64,000 nucleotides of DNA from Stenotrophomonas sp. ATCM1_4 (GCF_004348115.1 NZ_QPFB01000001.1:783978-847977), one strand, 5' to 3'. Positions 33,862 through 43,400 are shown, counted from the stretch's first letter. Numbers and translations: made by a program. The notes: generated by a model not told the origin, from the letters alone.

Positions 33862-33888
33862 AAACGCCCGCTCATCAGCGGGCGTTTT
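33862..33888 (+). terminator. Terminator after the half tRNA-Ala
   Basis: AAACGCCCGCTCATCAGCGGGCGTTTT is an 8- to 10-bp stem ending in T residues. It would close any RNA begun at the half-tRNA promoter. Confidence 0.85.
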
Positions 33889-34213
33889 GCGTAAGGCGGT
33901 CGGGGAGGGCGAGTGAGTAGCCGACATTTACGATGGCTTCTACGATACGGGATCAATGCGGATGAGGACGAGGACCAGCTTCACTGGCAAGGGCTGGTCT
34001 CGTTGATCGTTTGAACCGCAGAGCGTCGCATGTGCCATGCGTCTTGCGAGTGAGTGGGTATCCTTGTGGATCAGCAGGTTGGCCACTTGGCGCACAAAGG
34101 GAAGCCGGTGGTAAGCAGGCTTCCCTTTGATCATTAAGCATCTGTGCGACGATCGAGTGGGCTACAAGTCCTTGGGCAATTCAGGGCGCTGAACTTATGC
34201 TTGTTATTTTAAA
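33889..34213. other. Left arm of Rhs island, no convincing gene
   Basis: The region has moderate GC and a perfect 10-bp inverted repeat (AAAGGGAAGC 34096-34105 and GCTTCCCTTT 34119-34128) ending in TTT on the leftward strand, a probable terminator for the leftward Rhs operon 86 nt after its last gene. Short antisense frames at 33940-34141 have no recognisable product. Confidence 0.45.
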
Positions 34214-34624
34214 TCAGTTTTCAGTTGGACTAGTCAATTCATAGGCCCCATGCGAGCCATTCACCGAATGAAAAATTCCGTTCCCATCTATTCGAAGAAA
34301 TAGCAAGTATTTCGTCCCGGGGTGACAAGCACTAGGGCTCGCCTCGGCGAAAGGTTCGCTGCAGCGGAACAGAAGCTCCGAAGGAGCGCTACCTTTCAGA
34401 ACATTTGAAACTGCAACCGTCGCTGTTATCGCTCGCGCCGAACACTCGCCGACGATGCGAGACCCGCAGCTGATTAGTTCGTTAATCGTGCCGATGACGA
34501 CCAAATCTGAATGGGCAACTTTTTCGTCCAGGTTCTTTTCAGCGAACTCATTAGCTCTGCACTCCAATGCAAAAACTAGCAATAGAAGAAAAACAACGAG
34601 CTTTCCATTCGTTAAAAAATGCAT
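34214..34624 (-). CDS. Secreted protein coupled to Rhs toxin, candidate immunity protein
   Basis: The 136-residue protein starts at ATG 34624, 3 nt after the Rhs stop, with AAGGAGT inside the Rhs 3' end. It has a signal peptide (MHFLTNGKLVVFLLLLVFAL). The mature part shows the pattern ADLVxxG...V...VLKG...C..G..YLLFL: HSDLVVIGTINEL, then AVSNVLKGSAPSELLF, then CHPGTKYLLFLRIDGNG. This resembles OB-fold netrin/TIMP-like domains that bind metallopeptidases. Position and secretion suggest it neutralises the Rhs C-terminal domain outside the cytosol. Both statements are inference; the fold resemblance is by pattern only. Confidence 0.6.
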   Translation of the reverse strand: MHFLTNGKLVVFLLLLVFALECRANEFAEKNLDEKVAHSDLVVIGTINELISCGSRIVGECSARAITATVAVSNVLKGSAPSELLFRCSEPFAEASPSACHPGTKYLLFLRIDGNGIFHSVNGSHGAYELTSPTEN

Positions 34625-34627
34625 AGA

Positions 34628-37600
34628 TCAATACTCCTTGTGATTAGGGTCAGCTGCACGTTGATCTAAGCCGGGAACTTCTGATCGGAATTTATTCTCG
34701 TTTTGTACCCCGTTCCCGGTGTCAGGGCCGATCATGATCGGAGCGGCATGAGCGACCACTTCGTGCGCAAATATCTCTGCAGGCCCATCAATTAGGTTTC
34801 CGCCAGAAGCGGATTTCAGTGAGTTGTTTGCGTTTCCAGAAACAACGACATCTACGTCCCCGTTTGGCAGAGCCCGGGTGAGTCCGCCGCCCGCCTGCGA
34901 GTCAACGTTCACTGGGACAAATGTAACGGGATCAACATATACACTCAAGACCTGCACATGCATCGTAGACGAGGAATCAATCACTCCTGAAAGCTTATCT
35001 CGAAGATAGGAGGACCTTTCACCTTGTCCGCCCGAGGCGCTGGTCAGAGCCAGCTTTCCTTGTTCGGAAATTGAGAACGAGCCGGCAGAATTTTTAGCAA
35101 TCCATTCAGATACTTGCCGGGTTGCTGCAGGTGCCACCAGCACTTCGCGTCCATCCGGATCCGTAAATCGATACGGATTATTGTTGGCATACCAGTACCG
35201 ATTGAACGCCCCCACCGGGTTGCTATACGCCGTCACCGGATCCACCGACAGGAACCTTCCGATCTGCGGATCGTAGTAGCGCTGCTGCATGTAGTTCATG
35301 CCGGTCGCCGCATCCAGTACGTGACCCGTGAAGCCAGGCCCATCCTTCGCCGTTGCGTTTACCACCTGCCCATAGGGCTCGTACTCGCTTCGCTCCAGCA
35401 CCGCCTTGTCCGCGCCGGTCACCGTGATAGGGCTACCCAGCGCATCGGTGTGCTGGTACTTCGGTGTGATGACCGTACCTACCGCCTCACGGAATGCGAC
35501 CAGACTGCCACCCAGATAGACATACTGGGTGCTGACACCCAGCCGGCCGTCGGTGCTGTACATCAATCGCCCGTCTTGGGCATAAAGACTGTACTTGCTA
35601 GCCGTGGTGTAGTCTCGAACCCGACGCCCCGCTACATCGTAGACATAGCTGGCAATGCCATTGACGCCGCGCAGGCGGTTGCCGAAATCGAAGTCAAAGA
35701 CCTTGCCGTTCTTGTTGCTGAGATTGCCCTGTACGTCATAGCCCAGGCCAATCACGCTGGCGCCGCTACAACTGCCGGTCTTGACGTTGGTCAGCTGCCA
35801 CTTGGTGTCGTAGCAGTAAAAGTGATTGCGGGCTGCACTACCTCCAGCAACGTTGACCCGTATCAGGTTGTCCAGAACGTCATAGGCATAGGTGGCTGTG
35901 CCGAACATCGCCGAGGTCGTCGACGTCACTCGGTCCAGCCCGTCGTACACCATGCTGCGATTCTGACGACCGGCGATGTTGTCGGTGATCTGGCTGACAT
36001 TGGCGTTCTTGTCAAACCCGTAGGTCAGATCCAATCGTTTGTCGGCGGCCGCCGTGCAGCCGACCACTACACAGTCCGTGCTGCGAATCGGTAGTTGCCG
36101 GGTGTTCTGCGTCATCGTGTGGACGATGCCATTGCCGTAGGTGAACTGTTTGATGGCCCCATTTGGGTGGTAGCTCACCCCAGTGGCAAAAGTGCCCGCC
36201 TGGGTGGGCTGTCCGAGTGCATTGGGCGCAAACGCGACACTCTGCCCATTGGGATACTTCTCGATACTCAGATGGCCATTGCCGTTATAGGTGTAGTTAA
36301 TGGGCCAACTGATCTGGTTCCACTGCATCCGCTCCTCCGTCAGCATCCGCCGACGGTTATAGGTGTACTGTGTGGTAACTAGGTTGGCACCATCATTGTC
36401 GGCAGACACCGTGTTGGGAAGACCATCGGCGGTGTAGGTCCAGGTTTGGTTTCCCCGACCATCCGGAAACGTTAGCGTCTTGAGTCGGTTGCGCACGTCA
36501 TAAGTGCGAGCTGCGGTTCGCGCCAGAATGGCCGCAGTCTGGCCGGTGGCGTGGCAGGCGGACGTAGCGCCGAATCCGCTACCTGACCATGTGAGATTGC
36601 CTCCGGCGTCATAGCCCATCAAGGTGGCGCCGGTTTCCGGCTCAACCACCCGGCACAATTCTTGATTGGCGTTGTAAGTATAGGTGCGCGTGGCCTGCAC
36701 AGTACCGCCACTATTGCCGCGCACGATGCTCGTGGGCTTGCCAAACACATCCCGGGCAATCGTGGTCACCGCCCCCTCGGGGTGCGTGATCTTCACCGGC
36801 GCATCGTAGCTGGGTTGGTCAAACATCTGGTACCAGGTCCGCGTCTGCTGTCCGCCCGGTTGCGTGACCAAGGTGTAAGGACCTGTCGCATTGTTGAGGT
36901 AGGCCGTTGTCGTGGTCAGCAACCCCAACTCCGAATCCTGCGACACCGACTTTGTTCGCCCCAAGGCATCGTAGGTTGTCCAGATCCCCTTATCCGGGTT
37001 GCTCGCTGCCGAAGGATACGAGGTAAACACCACCCGTCCCTCATGATCGTACTCGTAGCCCGTAAAGCGCTGTGTGGCAGTTACGTTGCCCGAGTCATAC
37101 TCGCGCACTAGCAACGGCCGCCACAGGGCATCGAAATAGCTGATCTTGACACCATTGCCGGTTGTTACCGTCTGACGCCAGTGTCCTGCCGAAATCCCGT
37201 ACTCGGCCGTGTTTACCTGGACGAAAGCCTGCGTGGTGGAGTTCCACGCAACCGTGTCTCCAGTGGGATAGGCGATGCTCGCCATGCGCCCCATGGCGTC
37301 ATACGTGTAGTTGGTGGCGTAGCCGTTCTCGTCGGTGACCCGGGTGATCCAGCCATTGTCATTGACCGCGGCGGACTGAGTCTTGCCATCGGCATAGGTG
37401 ATCGACTGCGGAATGCCGCGCTTCCAGTTGGACAGCGTGGTGATGTTGTTGTTGCCGTCCTTGACCGTAGCCACTGTGCCGTCAGCATTGTAGGTCAGGG
37501 TCTGCTTGAGCTTGCCGAATGACCAAGACTGCAAGGGGGCGGCTGTGTTGGTGTCGAAGGTCGTCTGCTCGACTACGATGCCATCCACCGATCTGCTGGC

Positions 37601-37753
37601 GACCTGCCCAAGCACCCACTTGGCGGCGTTGTCATGGTAGGTGATGGTTTCAGTGCGTGAGTTATTCTGGGCATGAGTCGATCCGATGCCCAGCGAAAGA
37701 AGTGCAGCCAAGGTCAATGATGGGAAATGATTGCCGCTAATGCTTTTTCTCAT
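34628..37753 (-). CDS. Secreted Rhs-repeat protein with metallopeptidase-like C-terminal toxin domain
   Basis: The 1041-residue product has a Sec signal (MRKSISGNHFPSLTLAALLS, end at THAQ) and over 20 YD-type repeats (for example YNADGTVATVKDGNNNI, YDAMGRM). It has the Rhs core end RYYDPQIGRFLSVDP and the DPDGRE border near residue 870. The remaining 171 residues are a distinct C-terminal domain with AHEVVAHAAP (H997, E998, H1002) and NENKFRSEVPGLDQR, the arrangement HExxxH...EN...R of putative peptidase toxins in Rhs proteins. GC is below the host average. It starts 11 nt after the previous gene with GAGGAG in front and ends just before the candidate immunity gene. N-terminal Rhs cap is missing; upstream genes may supply it. 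Confidence 0.85.
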   Translation of the reverse strand: MRKSISGNHFPSLTLAALLSLGIGSTHAQNNSRTETITYHDNAAKWVLGQVASRSVDGIVVEQTTFDTNTAAPLQSWSFGKLKQTLTYNADGTVATVKDGNNNITTLSNWKRGIPQSITYADGKTQSAAVNDNGWITRVTDENGYATNYTYDAMGRMASIAYPTGDTVAWNSTTQAFVQVNTAEYGISAGHWRQTVTTGNGVKISYFDALWRPLLVREYDSGNVTATQRFTGYEYDHEGRVVFTSYPSAASNPDKGIWTTYDALGRTKSVSQDSELGLLTTTTAYLNNATGPYTLVTQPGGQQTRTWYQMFDQPSYDAPVKITHPEGAVTTIARDVFGKPTSIVRGNSGGTVQATRTYTYNANQELCRVVEPETGATLMGYDAGGNLTWSGSGFGATSACHATGQTAAILARTAARTYDVRNRLKTLTFPDGRGNQTWTYTADGLPNTVSADNDGANLVTTQYTYNRRRMLTEERMQWNQISWPINYTYNGNGHLSIEKYPNGQSVAFAPNALGQPTQAGTFATGVSYHPNGAIKQFTYGNGIVHTMTQNTRQLPIRSTDCVVVGCTAAADKRLDLTYGFDKNANVSQITDNIAGRQNRSMVYDGLDRVTSTTSAMFGTATYAYDVLDNLIRVNVAGGSAARNHFYCYDTKWQLTNVKTGSCSGASVIGLGYDVQGNLSNKNGKVFDFDFGNRLRGVNGIASYVYDVAGRRVRDYTTASKYSLYAQDGRLMYSTDGRLGVSTQYVYLGGSLVAFREAVGTVITPKYQHTDALGSPITVTGADKAVLERSEYEPYGQVVNATAKDGPGFTGHVLDAATGMNYMQQRYYDPQIGRFLSVDPVTAYSNPVGAFNRYWYANNNPYRFTDPDGREVLVAPAATRQVSEWIAKNSAGSFSISEQGKLALTSASGGQGERSSYLRDKLSGVIDSSSTMHVQVLSVYVDPVTFVPVNVDSQAGGGLTRALPNGDVDVVVSGNANNSLKSASGGNLIDGPAEIFAHEVVAHAAPIMIGPDTGNGVQNENKFRSEVPGLDQRAADPNHKEY

Positions 37754-37764
37754 CCCCTATCTCC

Positions 37765-39462
37765 TCAGGGTGTATTGGAGCTGGACGTAATGATTTTCGT
37801 GGCTCGGTAAAGACTGTCTATGCAAAGTGACTGTGCGCCGATTCCGCAATCATTTGCAATTGACCAGGTAAAGTTAACCCCATCCCTTTTTATGACTCTC
37901 CTTTTTGTGATGACGACCATAATGTCTTGAGTATTGTATATGCGCCTCTTGCCTATTCCGTTGAAATTCTGATAGGGGGTGGCATACTCGTATGTCGTTT
38001 CTTGAAGGTTGCCAATTTTATGTTTTAAAAGTAAGCCGGCGTTCGTGAGATATCTGTTTCCATACGTATAGGATTCGCTGGTGCCATCCGATCCTGTAAC
38101 TGTCACGGTACGATAATCCGGAGAAGAGGGGGAGCAAGGGTCTGGAGTGCTCGTGGCAGGCGATGTTTCATAGCAGGCGTTTACCGGGCCGTAGTCGATC
38201 ACGTGGTTAAGTGGCTCAATGCCCGGGCCACTTATTGTTCGCTCTACGAGCGCTGGTTCGTCCACATAATTCTGGGTGTTTGCATATGAAGGGCCTGGTG
38301 TGCTGATCTGCATGCATTGATATGGGACATGCGAAAAGCCTCTTCGTTTGGGTTGTATTTTAAATGTGCCGGTGATGCCGGATTCTGCTGTCACGGCTAG
38401 AGTTGTCTCGCCGCCAATGCTCATTGTTAAGCTCTGCTCAGAAATGCAGGTGCTGTCATGGTTGCTGCTGGGACTTGATATGACGTTAGAGCTGGATACT
38501 GACCATCTCGTGTTGTCAGGATTGGTTATAGTGTAGCTGTACGGTACGCCTGTTCCGTTTGGGCCTGCAAGATAGGTCAGTAGCCATTGTTTCCCATTGG
38601 CCTCAACGCGATCGGGGTAAAAATTTATAATTCTGCCGTCACTGCTCACTATTCGATCTTGCTCGTAGTTTACCCAGTTTCCGAACTTATCCTCTATTCG
38701 CCTCAAATGCATCTTGTATAACGATACGTCAATCCATGACTCTGCATCGGGTCTGAAGTTGCTCATAATCCATAAGCTATCTGGGCCGCGTTCGGGAGTG
38801 CCGAAGAAATACTTGTCGCCGTTTTTTGCGTGACCTACAAATCCTTCGCTTCCGTCCGGCAAGAGGTAGCAGGAAAAGCGCCATCCTCCATTTGTGGCCC
38901 AAGTTGCGCTCACTCCTTGGATGCCCAGCTCGTTTTGGTCAATAGGGCGAATTATTCCTCCGCCTTCAACGCCCATAAGCGAATTTCCATCCCAATAGTC
39001 ATCAGGAATGAAATTGTCTCTTGGTGGTTTTGTCGATCGAATCACGGCGGCTACGCTCTTCCTCGCTGGATCCGAGCACCTATTGGCGGTGTAGTTTGAA
39101 GGGCCACCGACAACCCACCCATGGTCATACGAGTGAATGCCGACAATATAAGGAACGGCGCGGCGTAGTTCATATCTCGAATACCAACCCAGTCTGTCCC
39201 AAATGGCGAATTCGTAATCGGCTGCCACTCTTAGTGAGTTGTTTCCGGGAATTTCGACAATCGTCTTTTTGAAGCTTAACGAACCAGTATTGAAGTCAAT
39301 GGTTTCACCCAATTGGCCGAAACCATTTGGCAAGGGTGATACAGAGGCAGATAGCGATACTTGCTTGCTGTGCGTCTCGTAGGTATATGTTTGCGCATTC
39401 GCTCCGCAGGTGGTACTTAAAGTAAATATAAGTAACGTCAATCTGCCTCTGTTCATATTCAT
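37765..39462 (-). CDS. Secreted Rhs-associated N-terminal cap-like protein, copy B
   Basis: ATG 39462 (MNMNRGRLTLLIFTLSTTCG, cleavage near NAQ) is preferred to TTG 39501. The 565-residue protein matches its upstream neighbour at many blocks: FxxLGExxDFNTGxxxFxK, PGNNSLRVxADYxFxxWDRLGW, NRCSDP, GGGxIxP, GSEGFVGH, and near the end a DSLYRxxKI motif. The N-terminal FNTG and GNNSL pattern is that of the leader region of Rhs/YD-repeat proteins before the repeats. The C-terminus stops where repeats would start, and the next gene begins with repeats. It appears to be a separately encoded cap of the Rhs shell. GC is low. Confidence 0.7.
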   Translation of the reverse strand: MNMNRGRLTLLIFTLSTTCGANAQTYTYETHSKQVSLSASVSPLPNGFGQLGETIDFNTGSLSFKKTIVEIPGNNSLRVAADYEFAIWDRLGWYSRYELRRAVPYIVGIHSYDHGWVVGGPSNYTANRCSDPARKSVAAVIRSTKPPRDNFIPDDYWDGNSLMGVEGGGIIRPIDQNELGIQGVSATWATNGGWRFSCYLLPDGSEGFVGHAKNGDKYFFGTPERGPDSLWIMSNFRPDAESWIDVSLYKMHLRRIEDKFGNWVNYEQDRIVSSDGRIINFYPDRVEANGKQWLLTYLAGPNGTGVPYSYTITNPDNTRWSVSSSNVISSPSSNHDSTCISEQSLTMSIGGETTLAVTAESGITGTFKIQPKRRGFSHVPYQCMQISTPGPSYANTQNYVDEPALVERTISGPGIEPLNHVIDYGPVNACYETSPATSTPDPCSPSSPDYRTVTVTGSDGTSESYTYGNRYLTNAGLLLKHKIGNLQETTYEYATPYQNFNGIGKRRIYNTQDIMVVITKRRVIKRDGVNFTWSIANDCGIGAQSLCIDSLYRATKIITSSSNTP

Positions 39463-39625
39463 TATGAGTCGATTCCAATTCCGTGAAAATAGTGCGTCCA
39501 AATCCCTTGGCGATTATTTTGGAGAAATTTCTCCCGCCTATTCATTATTTTGAATCGTGCGGCGTGGGAGGCGTCGAAATTCCGGTCCAATTAGATTCCG
39601 CAGATGTTAACGGGCAAGGGTGGCC

Positions 39626-41311
39626 TTAAGGAGTGCTGTATTGCAATATTTTAACTGGTCTATAGAGGCTATCAATGCATAGTGCTGCGGCGCCAGAGCC
39701 GCAGTCGTTTGCAATTTCCCTGATGAACTTCAGTCCATCTTGCTGAATAATGGATTTTTTCTCAACCACAAAGGCATAGTCTCTTGTGTTGTAGGGCTTT
39801 CTATTTCCCCATGCGAATCCAGCAAAGCTGCTATGAGGTGTGGCGTACTCAAAATACTCTGTCCTAATACCATTCGTTGACTTCGAAAGCAGGAGGCCCG
39901 CGTTTCCATTGAGGCTATTTCCAAAAACGTAATTTGTGGTAGCGCCATTCGAGCCAACTACGCTCACGGACCTGGAACTTGGTGAGGACGAAGTGCAAGC
40001 ATCAGGACGCGTTTGGGTGCTACTGGCGTTATAGCAGGCATTCACCGGTCCATAGTCAATGGTATGAACTAACGTTGAGACTCCCGGTCCAGAAACCTCA
40101 CGACGAACAAGGGAGAGCTCATCAATAATGTGCATCCAGTCCGAATAGGTGGGGCCTGTACTTGACAAATGCCTGCAGTCATAAGGGACATTTGAGTATC
40201 CATGCCTTCTGGGTTGAAGGGTGAAATTCCCAATTGCCCCAGATTCAGCTTTTACCGTAACCAGGATCTGGCCGGAGTATGCCAAAGGGATCATCTGTTG
40301 GGAAACACACGCGCCAGCGTATGTGGAATATGTAGGAGAAATCACCCCGGATGCGGAGATGGTCCAAGTGGAGCCATCGGGGTTAAATAATGAAGACCCT
40401 CTGATCTGCCAGGTTCTCCCGTTTGCAATGACGTCGACTCCTCCTGCAACAGTAGTGAATGTTATGCTTCTGCCGTCGCTCGATGTGATTGCGGATGGTG
40501 AGTATGACACCCAGTTTCCAAGCTGATCCTCAATGCGAACCAGCGGCATCTTGTAGAGTGCGACCTCCAAAAATGTATTGTCGTCCTTCCAAGTTTTACT
40601 GGATACTTGCGTTATATCGGGCCCCGGGGTCGGAATTCCAAAGTAATACTTCTTTCCGTCTGGGCTATGTCCTACGTAGCCCTCGCTGCCATCGGTTAAT
40701 GTGTAGCAACTAAACCTCCACCCATTTTCTGTAGCCCAGAGTACGCCTCCGCCGGGTATTGTTGGGTCGTTGCTAGTCGTTGGGTAAATTAGGCCCCCGC
40801 CACTCACCCCGACAAGGGAGTTCCCTGACCAGTATTCGTCGTACTGATAATTGTCTTGTGGAGGCTTTGATGACCTCACCACAAATGCAACCCCGAGACG
40901 ATTCGGATCTGAGCATCGATTTTTTGTATAGGACACAATAGAGCCAACAACCCATCCCGAAGACGCCTTTTCGGTGGAGTGAATGCCAGAAATATATGGA
41001 AGATCTTGAACCCACTCATACTGTGGGGGCCAGCCAAGCCTATCCCAAACCTTGAACGTATAGTCAGCCGAAACCCTCAAGGAATTATTTCCGGGGATGT
41101 TTGCGAAGCTCTTTCTGAATGTCGTTGCGCCGGTATTGAAATCTACGTCTTCGCCAAATGTTCCGAAATCTGCAGGCATCGGGGCCAGTGATTGTGCTCG
41201 CCCGATCTCCTTTCCGTACAGTTCGAATGGATAAATCTGGGCGTGTGAAGCATTGGATTTAGCGAGCATCAGCAGCGCGAAAGCAACTTTAACAAAAAAT
41301 TTCACTTTCAC
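39626..41311 (-). CDS. Secreted Rhs-associated N-terminal cap-like protein, copy A
   Basis: The start is GTG 41311 (MKVKFFVKVAFALLMLAKSN, signal end near SHAQ), with a second GTG six nt later that has the better ribosome site. The 561-residue protein is a paralogue of the next gene over its whole length: FGEDVDFNTGATTFRKSF, PGNNSLRVSADYTFKVWDRL, NRCSDPN, GGGLIYPTTS, GSEGYVGHSP, and the end DSLYRPVKI. The pair is an old tandem duplication. It is the first gene of the leftward Rhs operon. GC content is low compared with host genes. No enzymatic motif is seen. Confidence 0.7.
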   Translation of the reverse strand: MKVKFFVKVAFALLMLAKSNASHAQIYPFELYGKEIGRAQSLAPMPADFGTFGEDVDFNTGATTFRKSFANIPGNNSLRVSADYTFKVWDRLGWPPQYEWVQDLPYISGIHSTEKASSGWVVGSIVSYTKNRCSDPNRLGVAFVVRSSKPPQDNYQYDEYWSGNSLVGVSGGGLIYPTTSNDPTIPGGGVLWATENGWRFSCYTLTDGSEGYVGHSPDGKKYYFGIPTPGPDITQVSSKTWKDDNTFLEVALYKMPLVRIEDQLGNWVSYSPSAITSSDGRSITFTTVAGGVDVIANGRTWQIRGSSLFNPDGSTWTISASGVISPTYSTYAGACVSQQMIPLAYSGQILVTVKAESGAIGNFTLQPRRHGYSNVPYDCRHLSSTGPTYSDWMHIIDELSLVRREVSGPGVSTLVHTIDYGPVNACYNASSTQTRPDACTSSSPSSRSVSVVGSNGATTNYVFGNSLNGNAGLLLSKSTNGIRTEYFEYATPHSSFAGFAWGNRKPYNTRDYAFVVEKKSIIQQDGLKFIREIANDCGSGAAALCIDSLYRPVKILQYSTP

Positions 41312-42267
41312 CTCGCGGTTTCAGTCGGGTAGCGTATTTTTAGCTATGGTTTGATTGTCTGATTTCGGATGAAGAGCATCCTCGGAACTCATCATGGGTC
41401 ACGATTTCTGCCTAAGTTCCCCTCCGCCTGAGTGCACGAATTCTTCTGCTCCAGCCCCCTCCCCAATCTGCTTGATCGCCTACGACCGACATTGATGCAA
41501 AATCGGCGATGCGCAACGCCTTCGAGATGATTGTGGCTAAGCTTCGATCACGATCCCCACTACCGTTTGACGCCGCATCCTTGGACATAAATGGAGTGTA
41601 ACCATAATTTTCGTGGGGGTGCATGGTGCGATGCGTTCCGTTGCTGACGACATTTGCGAGGCGTGCGGCTTGATACGGGAGCGTCGTGTTGTCTGGATTT
41701 CAGGTTGAGGGACTCTGGGCTTGTGCCGGTGGATTGTGGGAGCGGGGAATTTCACCATAGGTACAAAGCCGAACCCGAGCCAGCACTTCATACTTGGGCC
41801 GAATTCCATGCCACAGCAGGCATCGGCCAAGCCGCCGTCGCCCACATGTCACGTTTTTCAGCAGCCCGGCATGCGATTGGATTGGGGGTTACGTGGGCAA
41901 GAGCGGACTTGTTACCGCCTGCCGGGAATGATTCCAAGGCTGGCAATGTCGCGGATTCGTTTGGTGATGTGGTTCGTATGCATCGGTTTGCACATGCGGG
42001 AAGCACCTCGGCGGCCCATGCATGATGCTTTCGCGACTTAAGTCTGCGTTGCGCTCAATAGTTGCCGATACAGCGAAAGGGTTACGCCGCCATCGGTGAT
42101 CGGATTTGCGTGCAAGGCGGATCGTCGGTGAACCGCGACCGCGGCCACATGCCGGAGCCTCGATGGCGTCAGCAGCAGCCGCTATCTGAGTGGTTCTGGG
42201 TGGTGTCAAAACTCCGTAGGGAGGGTTCTAGAACGTGGGACCTTGAACCGAAGGGCCGGGGCATCCC
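41312..42267. other. Intergenic and decayed DNA, right arm of Rhs island
   Basis: No intact gene is visible in about 950 nt. A short leftward frame (41412-41624) ends in ADWGGGWSRRIRALRRRG, which resembles the N-terminal wHTH-like part that precedes HNH domains in some nucleases, but it stops there. The remainder has scattered stops in all frames and mixed GC. This is compatible with decayed element DNA between Rhs genes and the integrase relic. Confidence 0.4.
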
Positions 42268-42849
42268 TTATCTCGGCGTGCCGTTGCGGTGTTTCCCCTC
42301 CGGAAGCCTTCGCTGCTTTTGCCGCCTTCTTGGCATCCCGGCGCTCCTTGGCTCTTCTCCGCTTCGACTTGGCCTCCGGACCACCCGCCTCCCGCAGGAT
42401 CCGCGCCTGCTCCCGCCTCTTATGCGCATCCCCAGCAGCGGGTTGCGGGAGATCAGGCACCAGCTGACAGCTTTGGACAGTGCCGCCCCCAAGCACGCCA
42501 GATCGCGTGCCGCAGTCGAACGAGTGGGCGGACACCGTGTCTTGCCAATGGGGGTCGTCAAGCGCTGTTGCAGCCACTGGTCGGCCCAAGCCGTGTCGAA
42601 GCCGGTCAGCGGGTCGTCCAGATGTTCGGCGAAGACCTGCTCCAACCGATTGGCGTACATGTGGCCTCGTTTGAGTTCCAGTGTCGCCCAAGCCCGATAT
42701 CGCTGATCGATTAAGTCTTGCAGGGTAGGGGCGCGGGATTTGCTTTGTCCGATTCGTGGCAGACCCGATTGCAGGTACTCAGCGATGGCGTGGGTAGCTT
42801 GGGCGCGGGCCAGATCAAGCGAGCGGGCGGCGATTGGATGCGTATCAGG
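42268..42849 (-). pseudogene. Tyrosine integrase relic, N-terminal half
   Basis: Reading leftward in one frame from about 42849, the translation gives DTHPIAARSLDLARAQATHA, then PTLQDLIDQRYRAWATLELK, then RLEQVFAEHLDDPL. It ends with AARDLACLGAALSKAVSWCL and a NPLLGMR motif. These match the arm-binding/core-binding (SAM-like) domains of phage tyrosine recombinases. The frame then loses sense and the catalytic domain (R...HxxR...Y) is absent. Upstream the frame continues into Pro-Val repeats encoded by a GGAACA tandem repeat instead of a normal N-terminus. It is broken at both ends. Sited 230 nt from tRNA-Ala, as expected for an island integrase. Confidence 0.65.
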
Positions 42850-42893
42850 AACAGGGACAGGAACAGGAACAGGAACAGGAACAGGAACAGGAA
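42848..42893. repeat. Hexanucleotide tandem repeat (GGAACA)n
   Basis: GGAACA occurs almost 8 times (7.7 units, the second copy reads GGGACA). It adjoins the integrase relic. On the opposite strand in the integrase frame it codes for a Pro-Val run; other frames give Cys-Ser or Gln-Glu runs. Copy number is likely to vary between strains. Confidence 0.92.
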
Positions 42894-43023
42894 GGGGCCG
42901 AGTGCCGTGCCTGCCAGACCGGGTTTCGTGGACGGGAGGTCTTGACGGGGTTGCTGGGAGCTCGGAGTGATGTGGCCCGCAGGGCGACAGGCGTACCGGC
43001 GAAGCTTTGCTGCTGTGCTGACG

Positions 43024-43147
<124 letters not shown>

Positions 43148-43332
43148 ATGATTCGACGAAGGGCCGCATCGGAAGATGTGGCTCTTTTCGTTTGGGCGGT
43201 GCATGGAGTCGTTTGGGCCGTGTAGGGAGGCGAAGCGGGTGTCTTGGGACGGCTGCAGGAAGCGTGCGGACCTTGCCGGATCGGTCATTTCGCGGCGATT
43301 TCAGCGGATGTGAAAATTTTTGTGAAAAGCGC

Positions 43333-43361
43333 TTGCCGAATCCGAAACACATGCGTAATAT
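43333..43361 (+). promoter_or_regulatory. Promoter of tRNA-Phe
   Basis: TTGCCG at 43333-43338 and TAATAT at 43356-43361, spaced 17 nt; tRNA-Phe begins 40 nt downstream. No gene lies between, so it serves tRNA-Phe separately from tRNA-Ala. Confidence 0.6.
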
Positions 43362-43400
43362 TCGCGTCCTCGCCGGCGGCAACGCCAACGAGAACAAAGT

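Noticed and set aside
41412..41624. Short leftward frame ending in ADWGGGWSRRIRALRRRG
   Set aside because: The end resembles the leader of some HNH nucleases but the protein stops at once, and there is no downstream HNH. Kept only as possible debris.
43148..43400. Further tRNA between tRNA-Ala and tRNA-Phe
   Set aside because: No T-loop TTCGANNC followed by an acceptor and CCA was found; only a weak hairpin and the tRNA-Phe promoter are present.
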